Assembly: GCA_964565895.1 (NCBI GenBank)
Contig: CAZMGT010000069.1
Location: forward strand, 1 to 16,933
DNA from: CAZMGT01 sp964565895
Lineage (GTDB): Bacteria > Armatimonadota > Zipacnadia > UBA1398 > CAZMGT01
Length of the DNA: 16,933 nucleotides
Direction of reading: 5' to 3'
Shown here: positions 1 through 7,308 of the stretch, in pieces
How the letters are laid out: each line of letters begins with the position of its first letter
Numbering within the stretch: position 1 is the first letter of the stretch
Position numbers and translations under genes: made by a program
The notes under the pieces: generated by a model
Seen by the model: only the letters and a program-made list of their open reading frames with translations
Database searches by the model: none
Told to the model about the DNA's origin: nothing

Positions 1-1067
1 AGATAGCAAAAGGCAAGCTCGGCAATGGGGGCGACGATGCGCCGGGTATAGGAGATGGAAGAGACGCGATAGATCGTCCGCGAGCGCAGGTCGGCTCCGC
101 GCTGAACATCGGGCCGCTGGGGAAGCTTTGCCCCGACGAAGCGTCGCGCGGCGCGCTCGTGGGCGGCAAGCCGCTCGCGCAGCGTCCCCTGGGCCAGCTT
201 GCGCAGGCGCGGGACGTCCTCCGGCCGCAAATAAAGCCGCGGGTGGCTTTTCGGCACGCGCGCGAGAGCTGCCTGCCAGTCTGGGATCTCCCAGCGGCGC
301 ACGTTTTCCGCCAGGTCAAACGAGACCACGGGCAGCGAAACGCCCTGCTCCGCGGCGCTTACGCGCCACCACCAGCGCCCGGGGGCCAGGGGCTTTAGCG
401 GGCGAAAGAACGTTTCGCTAATGTTGCCGAAGACAAGCGGCTGGCTCATGCTCGGCGAGCGGCTGAGCTGCAACGTATACGGCCCGCGGGCGAACGCCGG
501 CCAGCGGAACGTTGGCGGGTTGACAAACAGCGGCCGGCGGCCGTTGGGCTCCGGCTCAGCCAGGGTAAGCTGGTGCAGCGTAGGCCATGTGCTCCTGCGG
601 TAGACTTCGACCCTGTCCAGGCGCGCGGGCTCGCGCGCGGCGATGGTTAGCGTATGCTCGCCATCGGTATATAGGCGAAACTGCGCCTCGTGCCACGCCC
701 ACTTGCCGAGCGGCTTAAGGGTAAGCGCCCGCCGCGGCCAGTTGTCGGCGCTAATCCACACGCTGTCCGTGCTCCCGCTTAGGGCAAGCGCGCGAATGCG
801 CACGCGATAGGCCCCATGGGGGCCGGAGAACGCAAAGCGCAGGTAGTCGCGAGGGGCGGCGTCCGGCTGCTTGGTGGCCGTGTCTAGGTAGACGTAGGCG
901 TTGCCTGAGGCTTGGCCGGCATATTTGGTCTCCGGGGCAGCGCCGACGATCTCCGGCGCCTGTTCCGCCTCCCAAGCGGCGACGAGCTGGTCTTCCTGCG
1001 CGGACGCGACAAGGGCAAACGTGGCGAGCACAACGCAAGGGAAAGCGAGTAGGCGAGACAAAGGCAT
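1..1067 (-). CDS. Secreted heparinase II/III-type polysaccharide lyase, N-terminal part (cut by window edge)
   Basis: The minus-strand frame is open from an ATG at 1067-1065 to the window edge, giving 355 codons and no stop; the C-terminal part lies outside. Residues 1-23 are a Sec signal peptide (MPLSRLLAFP, hydrophobic core, cleavage near ASA/QE). Residues about 30-158 look like a beta-sandwich carbohydrate-binding module: it opens with WEAEQA and ends GEHTLTIAAREPARLDRVEVY, the usual last strands of CBM6/35-like modules. Residues about 165-250 resemble the fibronectin-like N-terminal domain of bacterial heparinase II/III proteins (PPTFRWP, RWWWRVSA). HPRLYLRPEDVPRLR at 275-289 is the characteristic entry to the helical toroid of that family (DUF4962/heparinase II type). 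The expected activity is beta-elimination of a uronic-acid polysaccharide outside the cytoplasm, but the catalytic residues are not in the window. A GGGGGA precedes the ATG by six bases. It is the last visible gene of the GH26 operon, 88 bp after PQL-1. Family confidence is good; substrate is unknown. Confidence 0.8.
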   Translation of the reverse strand, partial: MPLSRLLAFPCVVLATFALVASAQEDQLVAAWEAEQAPEIVGAAPETKYAGQASGNAYVYLDTATKQPDAAPRDYLRFAFSGPHGAYRVRIRALALSGSTDSVWISADNWPRRALTLKPLGKWAWHEAQFRLYTDGEHTLTIAAREPARLDRVEVYRRSTWPTLHQLTLAEPEPNGRRPLFVNPPTFRWPAFARGPYTLQLSRSPSMSQPLVFGNISETFFRPLKPLAPGRWWWRVSAAEQGVSLPVVSFDLAENVRRWEIPDWQAALARVPKSHPRLYLRPEDVPRLRKLAQGTLRERLAAHERAARRFVGAKLPQRPDVQRGADLRSRTIYRVSSISYTRRIVAPIAELAFCY

Positions 1068-1102
1068 GAATGAGTCCCCCATTCGCAGGCAAGCTTTGCG
1101 CC

Positions 1103-1139
1103 GGGGCAATTCGGCCCCTGCCGCACGCCCCCCTGCGGC
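1103..1139. other. Two adjacent short hairpins in the PQL-1 / lyase intergenic gap
   Basis: The 88-bp gap contains two perfect inverted repeats. GCCGCA at 1120-1125 pairs with TGCGGC at 1134-1139 (8-nt loop), and GGGGC at 1103-1107 pairs with GCCCC at 1114-1118 (6-nt loop). No T-tract follows on either strand. They could slow or process the transcript between the two genes, or be chance in GC-rich DNA. Confidence 0.3.
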
Positions 1140-1155
1140 AAACAGCAATGGCCCG

Positions 1156-2577
1156 TCAGCGGCCCTCGAGGCAGATAACGTGGTTGAACTTAACGTAGCA
1201 CACATACTTGTCGCTGACCGTTAGAATGTTGCCGCTGGGGAGCATGTCGCTGGAGAACGGAAGCTCCACGGGGGGCAGCGTCCACTTCCTTTTCGTAGTG
1301 ACATCGATCGCCCCGCCGTTTTGGTCGCAGCGAAAGCCGAAGATTAAGTTTCCCCCACTGGACAGGGTAACCGTTTCGTCGCTTGTCAGCTCAAACGGCG
1401 TGGATGTTCCGATAACCTGGCCGACATCTTTTTGCCCGCAAATGAGCGGCTGGGCAATTTTGCCCGTGTTTATGTCAAACCGCCCCAGGCCGCAGTCGGT
1501 GATGTCGATCAGCCCGCGATATGCGGCGCTTGTGCGAAACGTGGTATAGAGGTTTCCGTCGCCGGCGAGCACAGGCGGCGGGGGAACGCCGGTCATCCGG
1601 CAGCCGGTGACCACGCTGGCCACATATGGCTCGGAGCCATCGGCCAAGTTGAGCACTAAGAACGTGCGCGCGTAGGGGTGCTCGCGGAAAAAGCGGGCGA
1701 AGATCTCCTGCTCCCGCAGAATGTCGGCAACGGAGCGTGCCTTGAAGCGCACGACGAGCCCCTTCGCCTCCTGCCCGGGGTAAACTACGGGCCAAAATAG
1801 CTGCTCCTGCAGCGCGTTAAGGCAGCCGGCGAGCTCGCGCGGCCCGGCTTGCGCCGTGCGCACGATTACCCGCCCGCGGAAGATAACCGGCCAATAGTCG
1901 CGCACGGAGCGCCCGGGCAGGGGGCCAACGCGCCAGAGCACTTTGCCCGAGGAAGCGTCGAGGCAGAACGCGTGCATTGCCTCGTTAACAAAAACCACGC
2001 GCCCTTCGGCCCCCGCCGCCGTGTGAAAGATGGGCGCGCCCGTGTCCGCGCGCCAGAGCAGCTTGCCGTCGCTCGCCCGCAGGGCGTAAAACGCGCCATC
2101 GCGGTTGCCGATATACAGCCGCCCGTCCATAAGCAACGGCGCGGCGCAAAAGCCGCGGCGGGAAAGCTTCGCCCGCCACACCGTGCGCCCCGTGGCCCGC
2201 TCGAGGCCATAAACCGCGCCGTTAAGCGCTGCGGCGTAAACGTGCGCCTCGTCGCAGGCCAAGGCGTGGATAATCGGCGCGCCAAGCTCCGCCGTCCACA
2301 GCTCGCGGCCCGAGGCGAGCTCTAGCGCGTGGATGGTGCCGTTTGCCGTGCCCACGAAAAGCGCGCCGTTGTAGAGAATGGGCTGGCAGGTGTTGGCGAT
2401 AACCTCGCTCCCCCACCCCTTTACCCAGGCCACGCGATAGGGCCCATTGGGCTGGTCGGCGACGTGGCACGTGCGCGCGGGGTTTGCCGCAGCTTGGGGC
2501 CAGTTCGCCGCGGAGCACTGCCCCGCCGCGCAGCACAGCCCCAGCGCAAGCGCTAGCGTTGCCCGAGGCGCTGCCAT
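1156..2577 (-). CDS. PQL-1: secreted PQQ-like beta-propeller repeat protein
   Basis: 473 aa from an ATG at 2577-2575. The frame is open further upstream, but this start is preferred because GGGAGGG lies seven bases before it and a Sec signal peptide follows (residues 1-23, cut near CSA/A). Propeller blades of the PQQ/PQQ-like type appear at about 73-94 (LFVGTANGTIHALELASG...LW), 113-134, 154-175 and 193-215, each with the G-x-hydrophobic-A-L ... TG/SG-x-x-LW signature; weaker blades follow at about 303-325, 343-375 and 408-430. A non-blade insertion at about 245-300 interrupts the propeller. The family includes quinoprotein dehydrogenase-like folds, BamB-like scaffolds and binding proteins. 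I see no PQQ-ligand signature, so a scaffold or ligand-binding role is as likely as catalysis. Its first 25 bases overlap the end of LSP-1, implying translational coupling. It is a close paralogue of PQL-2 (7290-8702). Confidence 0.9.
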   Translation of the reverse strand: MAAPRATLALALGLCCAAGQCSAANWPQAAANPARTCHVADQPNGPYRVAWVKGWGSEVIANTCQPILYNGALFVGTANGTIHALELASGRELWTAELGAPIIHALACDEAHVYAAALNGAVYGLERATGRTVWRAKLSRRGFCAAPLLMDGRLYIGNRDGAFYALRASDGKLLWRADTGAPIFHTAAGAEGRVVFVNEAMHAFCLDASSGKVLWRVGPLPGRSVRDYWPVIFRGRVIVRTAQAGPRELAGCLNALQEQLFWPVVYPGQEAKGLVVRFKARSVADILREQEIFARFFREHPYARTFLVLNLADGSEPYVASVVTGCRMTGVPPPPVLAGDGNLYTTFRTSAAYRGLIDITDCGLGRFDINTGKIAQPLICGQKDVGQVIGTSTPFELTSDETVTLSSGGNLIFGFRCDQNGGAIDVTTKRKWTLPPVELPFSSDMLPSGNILTVSDKYVCYVKFNHVICLEGR

Positions 2578-5102
2578 TTTAGCCCTCCCATACACCTTAC
2601 GTTTGCCACCAGCCGGCGAATGTGGTACAAGTCGCCGACCCTGGTGAACGGAATGTCCTGGTAGCGCAAAAGCTCCCCGCCGTCGGCGCCGAGGACATAG
2701 CACTTGGCGAGGAAAATACTAAATGAGTTCCGCGGGCTGTCCGTGGAGATCTCCTTGCCGAACGATGCCTGCCGGCGCGTGAGATACCAAAACGGCGCTA
2801 CGCGCTCTACCGCGGCGACGTAGCGCGCGCTTTCCTCAAGCAAAAAGTCGCCCAAAAACCTGCCGCACTCGGGGACAAGCTCCTGAAACGGCGGGAGAAT
2901 AGGGTCCCAGTGGTCGCCGAACATCTGCGCGACAACCGGCCCGAACTCGTCCCAGCGGATAACCTGGCGCACGTCGTCCTCCGCTCCGGTCCAGTGGTCC
3001 GTCCAGAGCAGGGCCGGGCCGCTTTCGCCCACGGAGGTGGACAAGCGCGCCATCCAGTGCGGCGCGGCCTCGATCGTCTGCAGCTTCTCGTCGTACATAT
3101 AGCGCACGACCTTGCCTTGGGCGAAGCGGAAAAGGGCCGTGCGCGCGAGCATATACGCGGCAAGCTTTGCCGTCTGCTCGTCCCCAAGAGCGGCCCCTAG
3201 GCGGGCCAGAGCTAGCCAACGGGCGAACTGCCCGTTTGCCGCGCGCGTGCTTGTCCGGTCCTCGTTGCCCTGGCGAAAGTAGCCGCAGGTGGCCCAGTCG
3301 GCGCAGCGCAGCGCCCAGAGAGCCACTTCCTTCACCTTCTCCCAGCGCTCGCGCACAATGTCTAGCCGTCCGCTCGCCTGCGCCAGCGCCCACAACGGAT
3401 AGGCGTTGTTCGCCCGCTGCTCGGCGGAGATACGCTCTGTTGTGCGGGTGACCATTCGCTCCAGCGGGCGCATTAGCTCCCGCTGCTGGTCGGGCGAAAG
3501 CGGGGTGAAGTATTCCCTGCGCGCGCCCTCAAAACAGGGCACCTCTTGCACGGCGAGCGGGTCGAGGCGCTGGGCCTCGCTGAGGGCGTAGGCAACTGCC
3601 TGCTGCTGGGTCTGCTCATCCAAATAGGGCAGCGCTTCGGCAATGGCGAGCAGCGTTTCGCCCGGGTTGGCGAAGTGCATCTCCATGCGTGAGACGTGCT
3701 TGCGCCCCAGGCTCATCGCCGGGGCAAGGTGCCCCGCGGAGATCGTTTTGCGGATCTCTTCGCGCAGTTCGTCGCGCAGCAGGGCGGCGCCCTCGCCAGC
3801 GCGGTCGCCCGGGGCGGGGTACTCGCTTATGTAGCGATCGAGGCCGGCGATTGAGAATTCGACAGCCTCGCCGCCCACCACGCCGGAGTATGGCCCGGAG
3901 TGCGTCATTATCGGATGCGGGGCGAGTTCGCCGAACAGGCGCACGGGGAAGCCATAGCGCGCGGCAAGCGCCAGCACAGGGGGCAGGGGCGCGAGCTTCT
4001 CCCCCTCCGTTCGCCAGTCGTCGGGGAGAGCGAGAAACGTAAACCTGTGGCGAACGGTTACCTCCGCGCCGTCGGCGCTTGCGCGAAACGAGGCCGTGCA
4101 ACTGAGCGGGAAGTACTTCAGCCGGCGCGCCCAAGCGCGGCAACGGGCGACCAGCTCCGCGGGGAGGCCGCTTCTCCACGCCGCGGTCTGCGCCTCCAGG
4201 GGGTGGTAGAACCCGAGCACGGGAACAACGGCGACGGCTCCCGCGCCCCGCTCGCCAAACTCAAAGCGCAGAGCATCAGCCGTCGCGGAAATCGCCCTCG
4301 GCCGGCGCTGAAGGACGACGAGAACGGGCATGTCCGCGGGCATGAAGTACTCCCCGCGCATGTATTCGGTGAGCCGACGCGTGCGCCACAGGACGTTGGC
4401 CACGCGCGTGCGGAAAAACGGCGCGGGCTTGCCAAACCAGAACAACAGCCAGGGTTCGGAAAGCTCCCCTGCGGGCAGGGGCTCGCTTGTCCGAGCGACG
4501 ACCACGCGCCCGCCAAGGCAGCAAGCGACCCAGCGGGGAATGGTGGGCAGGGCCTGCTTGTTCACCGCGCCTCTGGGGGCAAGCGTTCCCGTGCCGCGGA
4601 GCTTTTTCCCCGCGAACAGCTCTAGCGTTTGCCCCTGCGTGACAAAGAGCACCGCGGGGGTGAGCCGGGAGAGGTAAAACTCAAGCTTAGCGCGGCCTTC
4701 GCCCACGGCGTAGCGCCGGCAACACCAAGTAGCTTGGGCGAGGCTGGGCTTCGCGGCCCCCGCGGCGGTGCGCACCTGGCCCAGGTCGAGGTAGCCCGCG
4801 TAGGGGTAGACCTCGCGATTGCCGCTGCGCGCGTTGTGAACGTCGAAAAATGCTCGCTGCAACAGCCGCGGCCAGTCGCCGACAAGCGCCTCAAAACCGA
4901 GCGCAGAAACCGTCGGCTGGTTGCGATGCCAGGCGTCGTAGAGGCGCTGCTCGGCCCACGCGCTGCGCAGCGCGGGCGAAAAGGCAACGGTAAACTCGTC
5001 CGCGGGGCAGGCGCCGTGGGCGGCAAGCAAAAGGGACAGTACAGCACCAGCGCATACCAGCGCTGGCGTTAGGCACGCGCTGCGAAGTAGAAAGTGGCGC
5101 AC
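2553..5102 (-). CDS. LSP-1: large secreted protein of unrecognised family, probable (alpha/alpha) toroid in C-terminal half
   Basis: 849 aa from a GTG start at 5102; a purine-rich GGGAAAGGGGGCGGG lies just upstream. Residues 1-31 form a Sec signal peptide (MRHFLLRSAC, long hydrophobic core, AHGA). I do not recognise a named family. Residues 40-430 look mostly beta (EFYLSRLTPAVLF 141-153, EPWLLFWFG 216-224, FGERGAGAVAVVPVLGF 282-298, THSGPYSGVVGGEAVEF 400-416). Residues about 440-800 are helical with hairpin-like blocks such as ANNAYPLWALAQASGR (564-579) and AANGQFARWLALARLG (621-636). These resemble the helix pairs of (alpha/alpha)6 glycosidases and lyases. Strongest conservation with LSP-2 is in DDVRQVIRWDEFGP (709-722), MFGDHW (727-732) and RYQDIPFTRVGDLYHIRR (813-830). 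It starts 48 bp after the GH26 stop and overlaps PQL-1 by 25 bp. A polysaccharide-active enzyme or binding protein is inferred; catalytic residues are not established. Confidence 0.85.
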   Translation of the reverse strand: MRHFLLRSACLTPALVCAGAVLSLLLAAHGACPADEFTVAFSPALRSAWAEQRLYDAWHRNQPTVSALGFEALVGDWPRLLQRAFFDVHNARSGNREVYPYAGYLDLGQVRTAAGAAKPSLAQATWCCRRYAVGEGRAKLEFYLSRLTPAVLFVTQGQTLELFAGKKLRGTGTLAPRGAVNKQALPTIPRWVACCLGGRVVVARTSEPLPAGELSEPWLLFWFGKPAPFFRTRVANVLWRTRRLTEYMRGEYFMPADMPVLVVLQRRPRAISATADALRFEFGERGAGAVAVVPVLGFYHPLEAQTAAWRSGLPAELVARCRAWARRLKYFPLSCTASFRASADGAEVTVRHRFTFLALPDDWRTEGEKLAPLPPVLALAARYGFPVRLFGELAPHPIMTHSGPYSGVVGGEAVEFSIAGLDRYISEYPAPGDRAGEGAALLRDELREEIRKTISAGHLAPAMSLGRKHVSRMEMHFANPGETLLAIAEALPYLDEQTQQQAVAYALSEAQRLDPLAVQEVPCFEGARREYFTPLSPDQQRELMRPLERMVTRTTERISAEQRANNAYPLWALAQASGRLDIVRERWEKVKEVALWALRCADWATCGYFRQGNEDRTSTRAANGQFARWLALARLGAALGDEQTAKLAAYMLARTALFRFAQGKVVRYMYDEKLQTIEAAPHWMARLSTSVGESGPALLWTDHWTGAEDDVRQVIRWDEFGPVVAQMFGDHWDPILPPFQELVPECGRFLGDFLLEESARYVAAVERVAPFWYLTRRQASFGKEISTDSPRNSFSIFLAKCYVLGADGGELLRYQDIPFTRVGDLYHIRRLVANVRCMGGLKWQRLGQR

Positions 5103-5150
5103 CGCGCCCGCCCCCTTTCCCGCGGAGCTGGTCGCGAGGCGGCGCTGGCG

Positions 5151-6338
5151 TTAAAGCTTGGCGCTCTGCCAGTCGACCTCCCCGCGGTTGAGCACCCAGG
5201 GATGGTTATACATTTGGCGCAGGCTTTCCGGCGTCCCCCGGCCATAGGGGCCGGCGATGCGGTCCCAGCTCATGAAAAATGTGGCGTAGGGCATGTGCTG
5301 TATGACCCAGCGGAACTTTTTCATATAATCGTAGTTGCGCTCGCTTCCATTCCACGGCCGGCCCGCCGCGGGAACGTTAAACTCCACGCAAGCAAAAACC
5401 TTCTTGGGATAGGGATGGTGCGGCTGCGCCGGCTCGCCGGAGTCCCAGTTCATCGTTACGCCAACGATGTCTACGAATTCGTCGCCGGGGTAGTGGGAGA
5501 GGTTAAACGCGTGGCCGCGGGACTTGTCAACGGCATCGTAGACCCAGAGGAGGTTGTTTAGCTTTTTCTCCAACGTTAGGTAAAGGAATGTGTAGCGAAA
5601 AAGAGCTTTAAACTTCTCCGCGGGCTGGCGACACCACCACTTGCCGGAGTTGGTCACCTCGTTAAACGGGCGCCAGATTACGACGACGCCGTGGCGCTGC
5701 AGCTCGCCCAGGCCCTCTGCCCAGCGGTCCATAATTACGCGAAAGTTGTCGTACTCCTCGCAGCCCGGCGTATAGAGCCGAGCAATGTCCAGCGCGGGCG
5801 TGCCCTTGGGCAGTTGCTTGACAAAGCACTGGCCGCCGTCGCGGTATAGCTCGCGCGGGTCGAACTGGTGCGTGGTAATGGCCACCAAGCCCCCCGCGTT
5901 CCAATACTCAATTAGCGCGGGGTTCATCTCGTCGTAGTACATCTGGCTGTGCAAGGGGTTGGGAAAGTCGTAAAAGCCGGCGCAATAGTCCGCGCCGATT
6001 AGCCCCACCCACTGGCCGGAGACCTCGTGCAGGTAGCGGATTTCGTCGAGCTTAAAGCGGTACCAGCCGGAGAGCTTGTCCGGGACCTCCGGGCCCACCG
6101 CACCGCCGGCAAGGTGGCCGGAGATTATCCTCTTCTGCGCGCGCTGGGGAAGGCCGTGGAGGAACTTAAGCAGCTTGCGCGCGTTTTCCGAAGCGTTAGG
6201 GTTCGCCGGCGTGGGCTCGCCAGCAGCTAACGCGCCAGCGTTCGACGCCAGCGCCGCAGCGCAACCAAGCGCCGCCTTAACAAAGCGCCTGCGCGAAAGA
6301 CGCCCTTTTCCCGTATGCTTGCTCCCCGCCACAGGCAT
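5151..6338 (-). CDS. Tat-exported glycoside hydrolase family 26 (beta-mannanase-like)
   Basis: 395 aa from an ATG at 6338-6336. An in-frame TTG lies directly before it, but the ATG is preferred. GGAGG is only three bases from the ATG, an unusually short spacing. SRRRFVKAALG at 15-25 is a twin-arginine signal, with cleavage around residue 39-40. GH26 landmarks, in order, are SGHLAGG (73-79), GADYCAGF (115-122), IWRPFNEVTNSGKWW (221-235), YPGDEFVDIVGV (283-294), KVFACVEF (313-320) and FFMSWDR (354-360). By family analogy E227 is the acid/base and E319 the nucleophile. GH26 enzymes are retaining endo-hydrolases, mostly beta-mannanases, with some xylanases and glucanases. The residue before the acid/base is Asn226 where the family normally has His, so substrate or activity could differ. 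Length fits a single catalytic domain with no binding module. It is first in the minus-strand operon, followed after 48 bp by LSP-1. Confidence 0.9.
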   Translation of the reverse strand: MPVAGSKHTGKGRLSRRRFVKAALGCAAALASNAGALAAGEPTPANPNASENARKLLKFLHGLPQRAQKRIISGHLAGGAVGPEVPDKLSGWYRFKLDEIRYLHEVSGQWVGLIGADYCAGFYDFPNPLHSQMYYDEMNPALIEYWNAGGLVAITTHQFDPRELYRDGGQCFVKQLPKGTPALDIARLYTPGCEEYDNFRVIMDRWAEGLGELQRHGVVVIWRPFNEVTNSGKWWCRQPAEKFKALFRYTFLYLTLEKKLNNLLWVYDAVDKSRGHAFNLSHYPGDEFVDIVGVTMNWDSGEPAQPHHPYPKKVFACVEFNVPAAGRPWNGSERNYDYMKKFRWVIQHMPYATFFMSWDRIAGPYGRGTPESLRQMYNHPWVLNRGEVDWQSAKL

Positions 6339-6559
6339 CAACCTCCGCTGCCAAAACGGCCGGAGTTAGCGCACAGGCCAACTTCTCGCCGAGTAAACGC
6401 GCTCCTCCGCTTCGCCTCGGCACGCCCCGGGGCGCACCGTCGCCAAGCACAAAGCGGGTCGTGGAAGAACTAACTTTTTGCACGCAGAGGAGAAACCGAC
6501 TAGCAACGGAAGGTGCGCGTAGAGCAAGCAAGCGGCCGACAAGGAAAGGAGGAGCAACA
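6339..6559. promoter_or_regulatory. Divergent intergenic region between GH26 and peroxiredoxin
   Basis: These 221 bp separate two outward-facing starts and must hold the promoters of both. A weak sigma70-like pair for the peroxiredoxin is TTGCAC (6478-6483) and TAGCAA (6501-6506) with 17-bp spacing; the -10 matches consensus poorly. A perfect 12-bp palindrome, CGCCCCGGGGCG, sits at 6423-6434 near the centre and could be an operator. Neither call is strong, because GC-rich DNA yields such palindromes by chance. Confidence 0.35.
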
Positions 6560-7216
6560 ATGGAGCAACCGCGGCCTAACATGCCTCTTCTCGGCGACCC
6601 GTTTCCCTCGTTCCGCGCGCAGACGACCCAGGGCCCACTGAGCATCCCCGAGGACTTGAAGGGGAACTGGTTTGTCCTGTTCAGCCACCCCGCGGACTTT
6701 ACGCCGGTGTGCACCACGGAATTCGTCGCCTTTCAGCAGCGCTGCGAGCAGTTTGAGCGGCTGGGCTGCCGGCTGATCGGAATGTCCGTAGACCAAGTCT
6801 TCTCGCACATTAAGTGGATCGAATGGATCAAAGAGAACCTGGGCGTGGAGATTACCTTCCCCGTAGTTGCCGCCAACGACGAGATCGCCTCGAAGCTGGG
6901 CATGCTCCACCCGGGAAAGGGGACGAACACCGTCCGCGCGGTGTTCGTGGTCGACCCCGAGAGCACCGTGCGCTTGATCCTCTACTATCCCCAGGAGATC
7001 GGGCGCAACGTAGACGAGGTGGTCCGCGCGGTGCACGCCCTGCAGGTGGCTGACGCCCAGGGCGCCGTCCCCGCGGGCTGGCCGAACAACGAGCTTATCG
7101 GCGACCGCGTAATCGTCCCCCCGGCCACCGACGTAAACACCGCGCAGCAAAGGCTGAAGGAGTACGACTGCTTCGACTGGTGGTTCTGCCACAAGCCGCT
7201 GGAGAAAGGCGGCTAG
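6560..7216 (+). CDS. Peroxiredoxin, Prx6 / archaeal-type thioredoxin peroxidase subfamily
   Basis: 218 aa. The ATG at 6560 is chosen because AAAGGAGGAG ends six bases before it and the protein then begins as the family does (MPLLGDPFPSF at 8-18); the longer frame upstream is junk. It reduces hydrogen peroxide and organic peroxides in the cytoplasm; no signal peptide is seen. The peroxidatic site is ADFTPVCTTEF with Cys51, Thr48 and Pro49, and Arg126 (NTVRAVF) is the expected second active-site residue. The C-terminal arm carries CFDWWFCHKPL (204-214) with Cys204 and Cys210, matching the two C-terminal cysteines of Aeropyrum-type enzymes, so it is probably not a simple 1-Cys enzyme. It stands alone on the plus strand between the two LSP-PQL cassettes, divergent from GH26 and convergent with PQL-2. 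A link to the polysaccharide genes is not shown; it may simply be an unrelated stress gene. Confidence 0.95.
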   Translation: MEQPRPNMPLLGDPFPSFRAQTTQGPLSIPEDLKGNWFVLFSHPADFTPVCTTEFVAFQQRCEQFERLGCRLIGMSVDQVFSHIKWIEWIKENLGVEITFPVVAANDEIASKLGMLHPGKGTNTVRAVFVVDPESTVRLILYYPQEIGRNVDEVVRAVHALQVADAQGAVPAGWPNNELIGDRVIVPPATDVNTAQQRLKEYDCFDWWFCHKPLEKGG

Positions 7217-7308
7217 GGGCGCTTCCGCGGCGCCACCGAGCGCGGGGCGGGCGCGAAGGGCCCTTTCCCTGCCTTGCTCTGCGCCTGGCCTAGCGCCCCT
7301 TGGCGCAG
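7217..7308. terminator. Possible bidirectional terminator between convergent peroxiredoxin and PQL-2
   Basis: The 73-bp convergent gap begins with GGCGC (7218-7222) pairing with GCGCC (7230-7234). A second structure, CTGCGCC (7279-7285) with GGCGCAG (7302-7308), reaches the PQL-2 3' end, where GCGCC (7293-7297) and GGCGC (7302-7306) form a competing tetraloop hairpin. AAGGGCCCTT is a 10-bp palindrome at 7256-7265. No U-tract is present, so factor-independent termination is uncertain. Confidence 0.4.

Noticed and set aside
1156..2577. Calling the PQQ-like propellers quinoprotein dehydrogenases or BamB
   Set aside because: Only blade repeats are visible. There are no recognisable PQQ-binding residues or cytochrome domain, and no neighbouring outer-membrane assembly genes to support BamB.
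3900..4625. A 241-codon plus-strand open frame opposite LSP-1
   Set aside because: It is antisense to a gene conserved as a full-length paralogue; its product is low-complexity and basic, typical of a shadow frame.
6500..7192. A 230-codon minus-strand open frame opposite the peroxiredoxin
   Set aside because: The plus-strand product has complete peroxiredoxin motifs and a strong ribosome site; the antisense frame has neither.
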